Source: an uncultured Oscillospiraceae bacterium (lineage in GTDB: Bacteria > Bacillota > Clostridia > Oscillospirales > Oscillospiraceae). From it: DNA of 48,555 bases. How positions within the stretch are numbered: position 1 is the stretch's first letter; every line of letters starts with the position of its first letter. Made by a program: the position numbers and the translations under genes. The stretch spans positions 1 to 48,555 of the forward strand of contig CAKUDE010000014.1 of NCBI GenBank assembly GCA_934645175.1. The letters are read 5' to 3'. Below the pieces are notes generated by a model that ran no database searches, was not told where the DNA came from, and saw only the letters and a list, made by a program, of their open reading frames with translations. Shown in pieces: positions 23,623 to 32,320 of this stretch.

Positions 23623-23841
23623 GCTATTTACTGCACAGGGTCGGATGCGCTATGCTTAGGGCGCAAGGGGTAAGGAGCCATCGGCAGAGACGCTTTATCC
23701 TGCGCTTGCCCGGCCGTTCGGTGGCACGGCGGCCGGGCAATTCCTCAGCGTCCTCACAGACTAGCAAATAGCACCGACGTACTTAAAATAATACCACGAC
23801 ATTTAGCAAAAATCAACAATTTCTTTTGGGAGGAAGAAAAA
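23623..23841. other. Gene-free tract before the recombinase remnant
   Basis: 219 bp (about 347 bp gene-free together with the repeat array and the HTH leader). It contains an inverted repeat TTGCCCGGCC (23706-23715) / GGCCGGGCAA (23731-23740), and then an A/T-rich stretch (23755-23827) quite unlike the flanking sequence, leading to GGGAGG and the recombinase ATG. In-frame codons are open upstream to about 23761 but show no recognisable recombinase sequence. Confidence 0.6.
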
Positions 23842-24813
23842 ATGGCAACCAGAGAGACAGAGCAGCGAGGAATTCGCACCAGCCAAGGCAACACATACTC
23901 CATCGGTATTCTCCGCGCGCTTCGCAAGGACCGCAAGTACACGGGAGAGTACAAATACGGGAGGACGATTGCGCGGGGCAGGATCCCGGCGAGCGTGAAA
24001 AAAGAGTTTTTCAAAGGGCTGCAAATCATGCCGGAAAACGAAAAGATTCCGGCAAAAGCAAAGGAGGACTACCTGCTTACCGCAAAGCTGTTCTGCGGGG
24101 ATTGCGGACGGCCGATGACGGGGGAAGGCCGCAGAGACGACAGGGGAGAGAAGTGTCACTACTACAAGTGCAGCTGCATGGAAGTAAAATCGGGCTGCCG
24201 AAAGAAAGCCATTGAGAAACGCTGGATCGAGGATATGGTAGTGGAGTTGACCGTTTCTCAAGTCCTGATTGATATTGCTTCCGGCCGCATTGCCGAGGCG
24301 GTCAGCGCCATGCAGGAACAGGCGGCCATGGTCATGCCGGCTCTGAAGCGGCAGCTTCGGAAATGCGAGGACGAGATACGGGATGCGGTACAGACCATCC
24401 GCCGGGGCTTGATTACGGAAACAACCAAGGAATGCATGGAGGACTTGACGCAGCAGCGAAGCTCGCTGAAAAAGAGTATTGCCCGACTGCAAATGGAATG
24501 CCGTCAATATACCGAGGAGGAGATCGGAAAATGGATCGGCAGATATAGAGACGGCAGTATCTATGCTTCCGAGTACCGGAAAGAACTCATCGACACATTC
24601 GTAAATTCCGTCCATATTTACGACGAAAAGCTGATCCTTACATACAACTACAAGCCGGGCAGTCGGACACAGGGGTTTCAGGAGATCGAAACAACGCCGC
24701 AGTCTGCCCCGACCGGAATATACCTGCCGACGCAAAGCCCCGAAATCGAACGATTTCGGGGCTTTTTTGTTGGGTGGGCTTCCCGGCGCCTTGATGCAGG
24801 CGCGGCACGCTGA
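23842..24813 (+). pseudogene. Large serine recombinase remnant lacking the catalytic domain
   Basis: 323 codons remain open. The sequence begins within the 'recombinase' domain (GIRTSQGNTYSIGILRALRK, then YTGEYKYG), followed by a zinc-ribbon segment (FCGDCG at about 84-89, later cysteines to about 119) and a long coiled coil (about 160-260). The N-terminal resolvase domain with the catalytic Ser and Arg residues is missing. A good Shine-Dalgarno (GGGAGG, 23828-23833) precedes ATG 23842, so the fragment may still be translated as a DNA-binding protein. The frame runs through a terminator hairpin at 24734-24768, so the native C-terminus is probably also altered. Expected full length for the family is 500 or more residues. 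Confidence 0.82.
24734..24768 (+). terminator. Terminator hairpin within the 3' end of the recombinase frame
   Basis: A 15-bp perfect dyad, AAAGCCCCGAAATCG (24734-24748) with its complement at 24751-24765, then TTT. It lies inside the open frame, which implies that the original gene ended earlier. Confidence 0.85.
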
Positions 24814-24932
24814 CTCTTTTACCTTTTCTCTACATCAGGGATACTCGCCAAAAGCGAAAAGTCAGTGATCGGTTTTATCCGGCAGGCACCGGCCGCACCG
24901 TTCGGCATAGAATGGCGCAGGAGGAGTGATTT

Positions 24933-25406
24933 ATGGATATATATGATGCCAAAGCGGTGCGCGCCGTCTGGGCGCGCGTTCGGCCGGAGTCCGTCGGCGA
25001 CCGTCATACACCGCAGGAGGACGGGGTTGCGCTTTTGCGCAGCGCAATAGAAGCGGAGCGCGCAAGTATTTGTGCCTATTGTTCCTTGCGGACGCTGCTG
25101 CCGCGGCTTGGCGGCGTGCTCGACACGATCCTCTGCGACGAACGCCGGCATCTGCGCGAGCTGACCGCGCTGGTCTACCTGCTGACGGGGACGCGGGAGG
25201 AGCCGCAGACGTCTCGGTTTGAACGGGGGAAAAGCACCTGCGCCGCGCTGCGCGAGGCCTATTGCGGTGAATTGAAGGCGGCGAAGGGCTATGACGCGAT
25301 GGCGGAGGCATTGCCGGAACAGGCGCAGATGCTGCGCGCCGCTGCCGCAGACGAACGCCGCCATGCCTGTATGCTGCACCGCCTGATGACGAAACTGATG
25401 CAATAA
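24933..25406 (+). CDS. Ferritin-like (rubrerythrin-type) di-iron protein
   Basis: 157 residues, mostly helical, with Shine-Dalgarno AGGAGGAG upstream of ATG 24933. The pattern of a four-helix di-iron bundle is visible: Glu in IEAERAS (about 40-42), E70 and H73 in CDERRHL, Glu about 113 in CGELKAAKGY, and E141 and H144 in ADERRHA. There is no rubredoxin-like cysteine domain, so it is not a full rubrerythrin. Members of this fold handle peroxide or iron in anaerobes, and some clostridial ones are spore-associated; its role here is unknown. It stands alone just beyond the recombinase remnant. The hairpin after it has its U tract on the other strand. Confidence 0.8.
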   Translation: MDIYDAKAVRAVWARVRPESVGDRHTPQEDGVALLRSAIEAERASICAYCSLRTLLPRLGGVLDTILCDERRHLRELTALVYLLTGTREEPQTSRFERGKSTCAALREAYCGELKAAKGYDAMAEALPEQAQMLRAAAADERRHACMLHRLMTKLMQ

Positions 25407-25440
25407 AAAGGAGCGCTGCCGGGAAAACCGGCGGCGCTCA
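25406..25440 (-). terminator. Terminator of the P1B-ATPase transcript
   Basis: GAGCGCTGCCGG (25412-25423) pairs with CCGGCGGCGCTC (25429-25440), one G-U pair, loop GAAAA. On the minus strand it is followed by TTTTTATTG. It lies about 120 bp past the ATPase stop. Confidence 0.78.
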
Positions 25441-25557
25441 GCATTTGCGTGGGATCTCTGTCTGTATTTATCTTATCACGATTTTGCGGAAATGCAAGCG
25501 GTAATTTTCACCAACCGGCTTCGGCACTTTCGATAGCGGCGCGCCGGAGCGGATTTG

Positions 25558-27441
25558 TCAGAGCTTATGCACGCGCAGCGCGCGGATGGCGTTGAGAACT
25601 GCCAGAATCATCACGCCTACATCGGCAAAAATCGCAGCCCACATATCGGCGATACCCAGAGCGCCGAGACCCAGACAGGCAAATTTGACGACCAGCGCAA
25701 ATATGATGTTCTGGTATACGATGCCGATGCATTTGCGGGAAATGCGGATGGCTTTGGCGATCTTCATGGGATCGTCGTCCATCAGCACGACGTCGGCCGC
25801 TTCAATGGCGGCGTCCGAACCCATCGCGCCCATCGCGATGCCGATGTCAGCACGGGTCAGCACGGGTGCGTCGTTGATGCCGTCGCCCACAAAGGCGAGC
25901 TTGGCCTTTTCGGGCTTTTCACGCAGCAGCGTTTCGACCTGACGTACTTTATCGCCGGGCAGCAGCTCGCTGTAGACCTCGTCGATCCCAAGCTCCTCCG
26001 CGACCTGTTCGGCTACGCGCTTTGCGTCGCCCGTGAGCATTACGGTCTTGCGTACACCGGCGCGCTTCAACGCCTCGATGGCGGCTTTGGAATGCGGCTT
26101 TACAATATCCGAGATCACGATATGTCCGGCGTACTTGCCGTCAATGGCGATGTGGACAATCGTACCGACGCTGTGGCAGTCGATGTATTCGATCTGCTCC
26201 AGCTCCATGAGCTTGCCGTTGCCCGCCAAAACGATGCGGCCGTCCACCGTGGCACGGATGCCTTTGCCGCCGATTTCTTCGATGTCGGTCACGCGGCTGC
26301 GGTCAATGGGCTTGCCGTGCGCCTTTTGCAGGCTCTTGCTGATCGGGTGCGACGAGGCGCATTCGGCCAGCGCCGCATATTCCAGAAGCTGCTCGTCCGT
26401 CAACGGACTGTGATGTACGCCGCTGACCTCAAACACGCCCTGCGTCAGTGTTCCGGTCTTGTCAAAGACAACGCGGTCAACCTGGGAAAGCGCTTCCAGA
26501 TAGTTGGAGCCCTTGACGAGGACGCCTTCTTTGCTTGCGCCGCCGATTCCGGCAAAAAAGCTCAGCGGAATGGAGATGACCAGCGCACAGGGACAGGAGA
26601 TGACGAGGAAGGTCAGCGCGCGGTAGATCCACATCTCCCACTGCGCGGCAGAGCCGAGCAGGAGTGAGACCAGCGGCGGCAGCACGGCCAGTGCCAGTGC
26701 GCCGTAGCAGACGGCCGGGGTGTAAATACGGGCAAACTTGGAGATGAAATTCTCCGATCTGGATTTGTGCGAGCTGGAATCCTCCACCAGCTCCAGAATT
26801 CTTGATACGGTGGACTCGCCGAATTCCTTTGTGGTGCGGATACGCAGCACGCCGGTCATGTTGATGCAGCCGGAAATCACCTCATTGCCCTCGCGGACGT
26901 CGCGCGGCAGGCTCTCGCCGGTCAGTGCGCTTGTGTTCAGGCTTGATACGCCCTCCAGGACAATACCGTCGATCGGGACCTTTTCTCCGGGCTGCACAAC
27001 GATAACGCTCCCGACCGGTACCTCGTCCGGATCGACCTTTTCCAGAGCGCCGTCGCGTTCCAGATTCGCGTAGTCCGGACGAATGTCCATCAGGGCGCTG
27101 ATGTTGCGGCGGCTCTTACCTACGGCATAGCTCTGGAACAGTTCGCCGATCTGGTAAAAGAGCATAACGGAAATGGACTCGCTGTAGTCGCCGCTCTTTT
27201 CGTAGATCGCCAGCGCAAAGGCGCCGACCGTAGCGACGGCCATCAGAAAGTTCTCGTCAAAAACGCGGCGGTTCAGGATGCCCTTGCCGGCCTTTTTGAG
27301 AATGTCGTAGCCGATGACGAGATAAGCGACGAGATAAAGCCCCAGCCGCACAAGCCCCGTCACGGGGGCAAAGTGCAGTGCGACCAGCATTGCTGCGGCA
27401 ACGAGGATGCGCACGAGCATCTTTTTCTGTTTTTTGTTCAT
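25558..27441 (-). CDS. Heavy-metal P1B-type ATPase (Zn/Cd/Pb export type)
   Basis: 627 residues from ATG 27441 (MNKKQKKMLV), with AGGAGG about 9 nt upstream. The frame stays open to 27486 but that extension lies across the operator. It is a membrane pump that drives divalent soft-metal export with ATP. Visible features are the phosphatase motif TGES (174-177), the transmembrane metal site CPC (283-285), the phosphorylation site DKTGTLT (D327), the P1B-specific SSHPISKS, and the hinge GDGINDAP. The C-terminal FADVGVMILAVLNAIR Asp/Asn pattern fits the ZntA/CadA group. There is no N-terminal metal-binding domain with CxxC, as in many clostridial members. It has a strong promoter with a palindromic operator and its own terminator, with no regulator gene adjacent. 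Confidence 0.93.
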   Translation of the reverse strand: MNKKQKKMLVRILVAAAMLVALHFAPVTGLVRLGLYLVAYLVIGYDILKKAGKGILNRRVFDENFLMAVATVGAFALAIYEKSGDYSESISVMLFYQIGELFQSYAVGKSRRNISALMDIRPDYANLERDGALEKVDPDEVPVGSVIVVQPGEKVPIDGIVLEGVSSLNTSALTGESLPRDVREGNEVISGCINMTGVLRIRTTKEFGESTVSRILELVEDSSSHKSRSENFISKFARIYTPAVCYGALALAVLPPLVSLLLGSAAQWEMWIYRALTFLVISCPCALVISIPLSFFAGIGGASKEGVLVKGSNYLEALSQVDRVVFDKTGTLTQGVFEVSGVHHSPLTDEQLLEYAALAECASSHPISKSLQKAHGKPIDRSRVTDIEEIGGKGIRATVDGRIVLAGNGKLMELEQIEYIDCHSVGTIVHIAIDGKYAGHIVISDIVKPHSKAAIEALKRAGVRKTVMLTGDAKRVAEQVAEELGIDEVYSELLPGDKVRQVETLLREKPEKAKLAFVGDGINDAPVLTRADIGIAMGAMGSDAAIEAADVVLMDDDPMKIAKAIRISRKCIGIVYQNIIFALVVKFACLGLGALGIADMWAAIFADVGVMILAVLNAIRALRVHKL

Positions 27442-27485
27442 ACCATCTGACCTCCTGAGCCTGTTCTGCCTGTGGCGGCAAAACA

Positions 27486-27503
27486 ATTAAGCGTTCGTTT
27501 AAT
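27486..27503. promoter_or_regulatory. Palindromic operator in the P1B-ATPase leader
   Basis: ATTAAGCG-TT-CGTTTAAT, an 18-bp dyad with one mismatched pair. It lies directly after the predicted transcription start (about 27509, minus strand), where a bound repressor would block initiation or early elongation. Size and A/T-rich arms suit ArsR/SmtB- or TetR-type metal repressors. Confidence 0.7.
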
Positions 27504-27515
27504 CATCGTACCCGT

Positions 27516-27544
27516 AGTATAATCGGGCCGGTTCAAAAAATCAA
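27516..27544 (-). promoter_or_regulatory. Sigma-A promoter of the P1B-ATPase
   Basis: On the minus strand: TTGATT (27544-27539), 17-nt spacer, TATACT (27521-27516). Confidence 0.82.
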
Positions 27545-27606
27545 GAGGTCATTTTTGATGTCTGCCGTTTGGGACAAAAGCTTTGCCAAACGGGACAAAG
27601 GCGGGC

Positions 27607-28818
27607 TCAGCCGTGGAATACCCGGCGATTCAGACGTTCGAATGCTTCCTGCACCCGTGAGTAGGGAAGCGCCAGATTCATGCGGATGTGGCACTTGCCG
27701 CCGAAGGGGCGGCCGTCCTGCCAGGCGACGCCGACGTCCCAGCCTGCTTTGAGCAGTGCATCAACGTCCGTGCCGTGCGCACGGCACCACTCCGTGCAGT
27801 CAAGATAGAGCATATAGGTGCCCTGCGGGCGCGGGGCGGACACGCCGGAGAAATGCGCGGCAATATAGTCCAGTGCGAAGTCGATATTTCCGAAGAGCAC
27901 CTGACGCAGCTCATCGAGCCACTGCTCGCCCTCCGGGCAGTACGCGCCGAGCAGCGCCTCCATTGACAGAACATTCATGGAGTTGTAGTGCGACAGCGCG
28001 GAGGTTTTTTCCAGCCGCGCGCGCAGCCACGGGTCATAGACGATATGATAGCTGCCGACCAGACCGGCCAGATTGAAGGTCTTTGACGGCGCGTAAAGCG
28101 CGATGGTGCGCCGCCGTGCATCGTCCGAGACGGACTGGGTGGGAATATGCTGCACGCCCGGGCGGGTCAGATCCGACCAGATCTCGTCGGAGATTACATA
28201 GACGTTATATTTTTCAAACAGCGCCATGCAGCGCTCCAGTTCTCCGCGCTCCCAGACGCGGCCGGTCGGATTGTGCGGACTGCAAAGGATGGCGGCGTGA
28301 ATGCCGCGCTCGCGCAGCAGACGCTCCATGTCGTCGTAGTCCATGCGCAGCACGCCGTTTTCATCGGCGCGGAGCGGCGAATGCACAAGGCGGTAGCCGG
28401 CATCGCAGACGGCGTGTGTAAAGCCGATGTAGGTGGGACTGTGGACAAGCACCTCGTCGCCAGGGCTGCAAATGACCTGGAGGGCGCTGACAACGCCGCC
28501 GAGCACGCCGTTTTCGTAGCCGATGTGTTCCGCCTTCAGACCGGCCACGCCGTTGCGCGTGCTCTGCCAACGGATGATGGCGTCATAATAGGCGTCCGGC
28601 GTAAGAAAATAGCCGAAGGCAGGATGCTGTGCACGGCGAATGATTGCCTCCTGCACGGTCGGCACGGTAGGGAAGCTCATGTCTGCGACCCACATGGGGA
28701 TCAGATCAAAGCCGTCCTTCGGGGCTTCGGGCGTAAAACCGGGATGCTGTCCGGCGCCGTCTACCGCGAGCGCGTTCGTGCCGCGGCGGTCAAGAACGAA
28801 TGTAAAGTCAAATTTCAT
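27607..28818 (-). CDS. PLP-dependent aminotransferase / C-S lyase of the MalY-PatB family
   Basis: 403 residues from ATG 28818 (MKFDFTFVLDRRGT), with AGGAGA upstream. A fold-type I PLP enzyme. Visible blocks are PMWVADMSFPT at the N-terminus (typical of MalY/PatB), CSPHNPTGRVW, SDEIWSDL and the Schiff-base lysine in YAPSKTFNLAGL. Family members have cystathionine beta-lyase (C-S lyase) and sometimes regulatory activity, and the exact substrate is not deducible. Its ATG lies inside the 3' end of the upstream carbonic-anhydrase-like gene (11-bp overlap), so it is third gene of an operon starting with the cupin. Confidence 0.9.
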   Translation of the reverse strand: MKFDFTFVLDRRGTNALAVDGAGQHPGFTPEAPKDGFDLIPMWVADMSFPTVPTVQEAIIRRAQHPAFGYFLTPDAYYDAIIRWQSTRNGVAGLKAEHIGYENGVLGGVVSALQVICSPGDEVLVHSPTYIGFTHAVCDAGYRLVHSPLRADENGVLRMDYDDMERLLRERGIHAAILCSPHNPTGRVWERGELERCMALFEKYNVYVISDEIWSDLTRPGVQHIPTQSVSDDARRRTIALYAPSKTFNLAGLVGSYHIVYDPWLRARLEKTSALSHYNSMNVLSMEALLGAYCPEGEQWLDELRQVLFGNIDFALDYIAAHFSGVSAPRPQGTYMLYLDCTEWCRAHGTDVDALLKAGWDVGVAWQDGRPFGGKCHIRMNLALPYSRVQEAFERLNRRVFHG

Positions 28819-29344
28819 AGTATGTCTCCTGCGCAAAATGGAGCCGCGCTTCGCGCACATACAGTGCGGCGTTGTCCGCGGTGCTGCGGCAGACGCGCAC
28901 GGCCTCTTCTCCTTCGTAGATTTTTACGGCCTTGGCGGGAACGCCGATAATGAGACTGTGCGGCGGGAATACCTTATTTTCTGTGACAAGCGCGCCCGCA
29001 CCGACAATGGAACCTTCTCCGATAACGGCACCGTTGAGCACGGTGGCATTCATGCCGATCAGTACGTTGTTTTCCACCGTACAGCCGTGCAGCACGGCGT
29101 TGTGGCCGACGGTGACGCCCTCTCCGAGCGTCAGGGGATGTGCTTCGTCACAGTGCAGGGTGCAGTTGTCCTGCACATTGCTGCGTGCGCCGATGACGAT
29201 GCGGTTGCAGTCGCCGCGCACAACGGCGCCGTACCAGACGGAGCTTTCCGCTCCGAGCACAACGTCGCCGAGCACCGTCGCATTTTCCGCAACAAGCGCC
29301 GTGGGGTCCGCTGCGGGCGATTTGCCCGCAATTGCCCGGATCAT
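28808..29344 (-). CDS. Gamma-carbonic-anhydrase-family hexapeptide protein
   Basis: 178 residues from ATG 29344. It has left-handed beta-helix repeats (V-x-G-x-x-x pattern: ATVLGDVVLGAESSVWYGAV), and the three zinc histidines of the gamma-CA/YrdA family are present: H64 (TLHCD), H81 (VGHN) and H86 (LHGC). The end is IIGVPAKAVK. Members may hydrate CO2 or have other acyl/zinc roles, so activity is uncertain. It starts one base after the cupin stop (TGAGATG), which implies coupled translation, and overlaps the malY-like start by 11 bp. A longer in-frame extension to 29536 lies within the cupin gene and was not used. Confidence 0.9.
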   Translation of the reverse strand: MIRAIAGKSPAADPTALVAENATVLGDVVLGAESSVWYGAVVRGDCNRIVIGARSNVQDNCTLHCDEAHPLTLGEGVTVGHNAVLHGCTVENNVLIGMNATVLNGAVIGEGSIVGAGALVTENKVFPPHSLIIGVPAKAVKIYEGEEAVRVCRSTADNAALYVREARLHFAQETYYEI

Positions 29345-29345
29345 C

Positions 29346-29669
29346 TCAGAACGAAACGGTGAGCTGCATTTTGAAACGCTCCTCACCGTAGACTGCGTGC
29401 GGAATATCCTTGGGCATGATAAGCGTCTGCCCTGCGCCGAGCAGGAAGACCTCTCCGCCGACCGTGAAACGGCCGGTACCGTCGAGTACCGTGACCATTG
29501 CGTCGCCGCCGGCGGCATGGGTCGAGATCTCCTCACCCTTGTCGAAGGCGAAGAGCGTCATGCTTACAAGGCTGTTCTGGACGAGGGTCTTGCTGATGAT
29601 CTGTCCGGGCTGGTACTCGACCAGCGCACCGAGCTGCAAAACGGCGGATTTTTCGATGTTTTTATACAT
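29346..29669 (-). CDS. Small cupin-domain protein
   Basis: 107 residues from ATG 29669 (MYKNIEKSAVLQL), with AAGGAG 9 nt upstream. It is a single beta-barrel with the pattern EEISTHAAGGDAMVTVLDGTG (motif 1, one His) and LIMPKDIPHAVYG (motif 2, one His). It is probably a metal- or small-molecule-binding protein. This short form is common in clostridia without a known role. First gene of the three-gene operon. Confidence 0.88.
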   Translation of the reverse strand: MYKNIEKSAVLQLGALVEYQPGQIISKTLVQNSLVSMTLFAFDKGEEISTHAAGGDAMVTVLDGTGRFTVGGEVFLLGAGQTLIMPKDIPHAVYGEERFKMQLTVSF

Positions 29670-29726
29670 GGGTTTTTCTCCTTTGTTCAACGCGCAGAGG
29701 CTCCTGCGCGGTTTTTCTCGATTACA

Positions 29727-29755
29727 GTTATAGTTTTTCCGACGGAAGGGGTAAA
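29727..29755 (-). promoter_or_regulatory. Probable promoter of the cupin operon
   Basis: On the minus strand: TTTACC (29755-29750), 17-nt spacer, TATAAC (29732-29727). Matches are moderate at -35 and good at -10. Confidence 0.62.
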
Positions 29756-29778
29756 CATACGCCCTAAAATCGGACGGG

Positions 29779-31830
29779 CTAGTTGATTGAGAACTCGCCC
29801 TGCTCCAAAAGTGCGGTAATCTCGCGGCGTAGTGCCTCGGGCAGTGTTTCCGCAGAGCCGACCTGCTCTGCGGCAGCCTGCTGCGCCTGACGCAGGACCT
29901 CCGTATCCTGCGCAAGATTGGCCATACGGAACACGGGCAGGCCATGTTGCCGGCTGCCGAAGAAGTCGCCCGGCCCGCGCAGCTTCAGATCCTCCTGTGC
30001 AATGGCAAAACCGTCTGTGCTGTGCACGAGCGCAAGCAGCCGCGCCAGTGTCTCCGGATTGCGGTTTTCCGACACAAGCACGCAGTATGACTGCGCGCTG
30101 CCGCGGCCGATGCGTCCGCGAAGCTGGTGGAGCTGCGAAAGACCAAAGCGGTCGGCGTTCTCCACAAGCATCAGTGTTGCGTTCGGCACATCTACGCCGA
30201 CCTCAATTACGGTTGTGGCGACAAGAAGGTCGAATTCACCCGCCGCAAATGCGGCCATGATCTGCTCCTTCTCATTTGCACGCAGGCGGCCGTGCAGAAG
30301 CGCCACCCGAAGCTCCGGAAAGACGCGCAGACGAAGCGTTTCAGCCCACTGGCTTGCGGCCTTGAGCGATTCGTCTCCCTCGTCTTCAATGGCGGGGCAG
30401 ACGATAAAGCTCTGATGTCCCTCCTCGGCCTGACGCCGCACAAAGGCGTTAAGACGCTTACGGTAGCTTTCGTCGACGAGGAAAGTCTGCACCGGCTTGC
30501 GGCCGGGCGGCAGCGCATCGATGACCGATACCTCCAGATCGCCGTAGAGCAGCAGCGCCAGGGTACGCGGAATGGGCGTTGCCGACAGCAGCAGAAGATG
30601 CGGACGATCGCCCTTCGCCAGCAGCGCCGCACGCTGTGCTACGCCGAAGCGGTGCTGCTCATCGGCAATAACCAGACCCAGACGGGAAAATTCGGTTGAC
30701 TCGGTTAGAAGCGCGTGCGTACCGATCACAAGTCCGAGCGTACCCTGTGCCAGCGACTCGCGCAGCGCCGCTTTTTTTTGCGGTGGGAGCGAACCGACCA
30801 GCAGGCCGCAGCGCACGCCGAGCCGCTCAAACAGCGGCGTGAGCCGCTCATAGTGCTGCCGTGCGAGAATCTCCGTCGGCGCCAGAAGCGCCGTCTGATA
30901 TCCGTTTGCGGCGGCACACCACGCGCTTGCCGCCGCCACGACGGTTTTGCCGCTGCCGACGTCGCCGAGCAGCAAACGACTCATTTGCCGTCCGGAGCCG
31001 AGATCGGAGAGAATTTCGCACAGCGCGCGCTGCTGTGCATCGGTCAGAGAGAAGGGGAGCGCTTTATAAAATGCCGACATCTCCTCCATAGAGAAGACCG
31101 CTGCGCCGCGTGCGCTGCGCCTGTCGCGCAGCAGCATGAGCGCCGCAGAGAACACGAAAAATTCTTCAAAGGCCAACCGGCGGCGCGCCTGCATCAGCAG
31201 CTCCGCACTCTGCGGGTTATGAATCTGGCTGATCGCCTCCTGCGCAGACAAAAGGCCGTATTTTTCTTCGGTTTCGTGCGGGAGCCGCTGCGGGTATTCC
31301 GCCGCGCACAGGCGCAGTGCCCCGGCAACGGCCTGCATGACCATTTTGTTTGTCAGCCCTGCCGTCAGAGAATAGATCGGAACAATGCAGCGTGTAACCG
31401 TACCGGCCTCGCTCGGCGCTTCAAACAGCGGGTTTGTCATGGCGTAGCCGAGATAGTCGCCTGCCAGCGTGCCATAGAAGCAGTAGGTCTCTCCGCGTTG
31501 AAGCCGGGAGGCGGCATAGGGCGCGTTAAAAAACGTCAGATTCAGCTGCGCGGTGTGGTCGGCGACGGTCAGCTTTGTCAGCTCCAGCATTCGCTGTCCC
31601 GGCTTGGGGATCCGGTGGGTCTGCGGCGTGGTAACGACGGAGGCGATAAAACAGGCCGGCTTGTCTACCTCCAGCTCACAGATCGGCACAAGCCGCGTGC
31701 GGTCATCGTAGTCGCGCGGATAAAAGCGCAGAAGCTCGCCTACGGTTCGAATGCCCAACCGGGCAAACAGCTCTGCGCGTTTTGCGCCTACGCCGGGAAG
31801 CACGGTAACGGGATCGTTTTCGTGCGACAT
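29779..31830 (-). CDS. recG: ATP-dependent DNA helicase RecG
   Basis: 683 residues from ATG 31830 (MSHENDPVTVLPGVG), with GGGAGG upstream. Full length. It remodels stalled replication forks and branched DNA. The N-terminal wedge/OB domain (about 60-170) is followed by helicase motifs: Walker A GDVGSGKT, DEQHRFG box, SATPIPRTL, the RecG TTVIEVGVDVPNA block and QLHQLRGRIGRG. It has a strong promoter (31905-31933). The gene lies between rpsT and the cupin operon, and no terminator was recognised at its end. Confidence 0.97.
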   Translation of the reverse strand: MSHENDPVTVLPGVGAKRAELFARLGIRTVGELLRFYPRDYDDRTRLVPICELEVDKPACFIASVVTTPQTHRIPKPGQRMLELTKLTVADHTAQLNLTFFNAPYAASRLQRGETYCFYGTLAGDYLGYAMTNPLFEAPSEAGTVTRCIVPIYSLTAGLTNKMVMQAVAGALRLCAAEYPQRLPHETEEKYGLLSAQEAISQIHNPQSAELLMQARRRLAFEEFFVFSAALMLLRDRRSARGAAVFSMEEMSAFYKALPFSLTDAQQRALCEILSDLGSGRQMSRLLLGDVGSGKTVVAAASAWCAAANGYQTALLAPTEILARQHYERLTPLFERLGVRCGLLVGSLPPQKKAALRESLAQGTLGLVIGTHALLTESTEFSRLGLVIADEQHRFGVAQRAALLAKGDRPHLLLLSATPIPRTLALLLYGDLEVSVIDALPPGRKPVQTFLVDESYRKRLNAFVRRQAEEGHQSFIVCPAIEDEGDESLKAASQWAETLRLRVFPELRVALLHGRLRANEKEQIMAAFAAGEFDLLVATTVIEVGVDVPNATLMLVENADRFGLSQLHQLRGRIGRGSAQSYCVLVSENRNPETLARLLALVHSTDGFAIAQEDLKLRGPGDFFGSRQHGLPVFRMANLAQDTEVLRQAQQAAAEQVGSAETLPEALRREITALLEQGEFSIN

Positions 31831-31904
31831 AACAGACCTCCCTGAAGTTGTATGGATGCGCCGCAGCGCGGCTTTCTCGTTGCCGGGCGTGCCGCTCACT
31901 CCGC

Positions 31905-31933
31905 ATTATAACGCATTTACGAAAAAATGGCAA
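31905..31933 (-). promoter_or_regulatory. Sigma-A promoter of recG
   Basis: On the minus strand: TTGCCA (31933-31928), 17-nt spacer, perfect TATAAT (31910-31905). Confidence 0.85.
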
Positions 31934-31970
31934 TAAAAAAGCAAAAGCCTGACGGACTCGTCCGTCAGGC
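31934..31970 (-). terminator. Rho-independent terminator of rpsT
   Basis: GCCTGACGGA (31947-31956) pairs perfectly with TCCGTCAGGC (31961-31970), loop CTCG. On the minus strand it is followed by TTTTGCTTTTTT. The recG -35 box begins within the same A/T tract. Confidence 0.93.
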
Positions 31971-31991
31971 GGAAAAACTTCCGGTTTTGCT

Positions 31992-32255
31992 TTACGCCAT
32001 CGCGTTCATCTTCACGGTCATGCTGCTCTTTTTGCGGGCGGCATTGTTCTTGTGAAGGATTCCCTTGTTGACGGCCTTATCGACAGCGACAACGGCTGCC
32101 TTGTAGGCGACGTCAGCCTGAGCGCGGTCGCCGGCGGCGACGGCGGCGTCGAACTTCTTGATGGTGGTCTTCAGCGCAGACTTCGCCATCTTGTTCTGCT
32201 CATTCGCAGCACGGGAAAGTAAGACTCTCTTCTTTGCGGACTTGATGTTGGGCAC
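31992..32255 (-). CDS. rpsT: 30S ribosomal protein S20 (GTG start)
   Basis: 87 residues, standard length. It binds 16S rRNA. The start is taken as GTG 32255, which reads (M)PNIKSAKKRV as in other S20 proteins and is 8 nt from GGAGG. The in-frame GTG at 32264 overlaps the Shine-Dalgarno itself. Basic, Ala/Lys-rich helices are typical. It is divergent from gpr, as in Bacillus. Confidence 0.96.
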   Translation of the reverse strand: MPNIKSAKKRVLLSRAANEQNKMAKSALKTTIKKFDAAVAAGDRAQADVAYKAAVVAVDKAVNKGILHKNNAARKKSSMTVKMNAMA

Positions 32256-32320
32256 GGATTCCACCTCCTTGCGATATCTTCTCCGGAAACCCGGACAGTT
32301 TCATCTTCACGCAGAAATAC

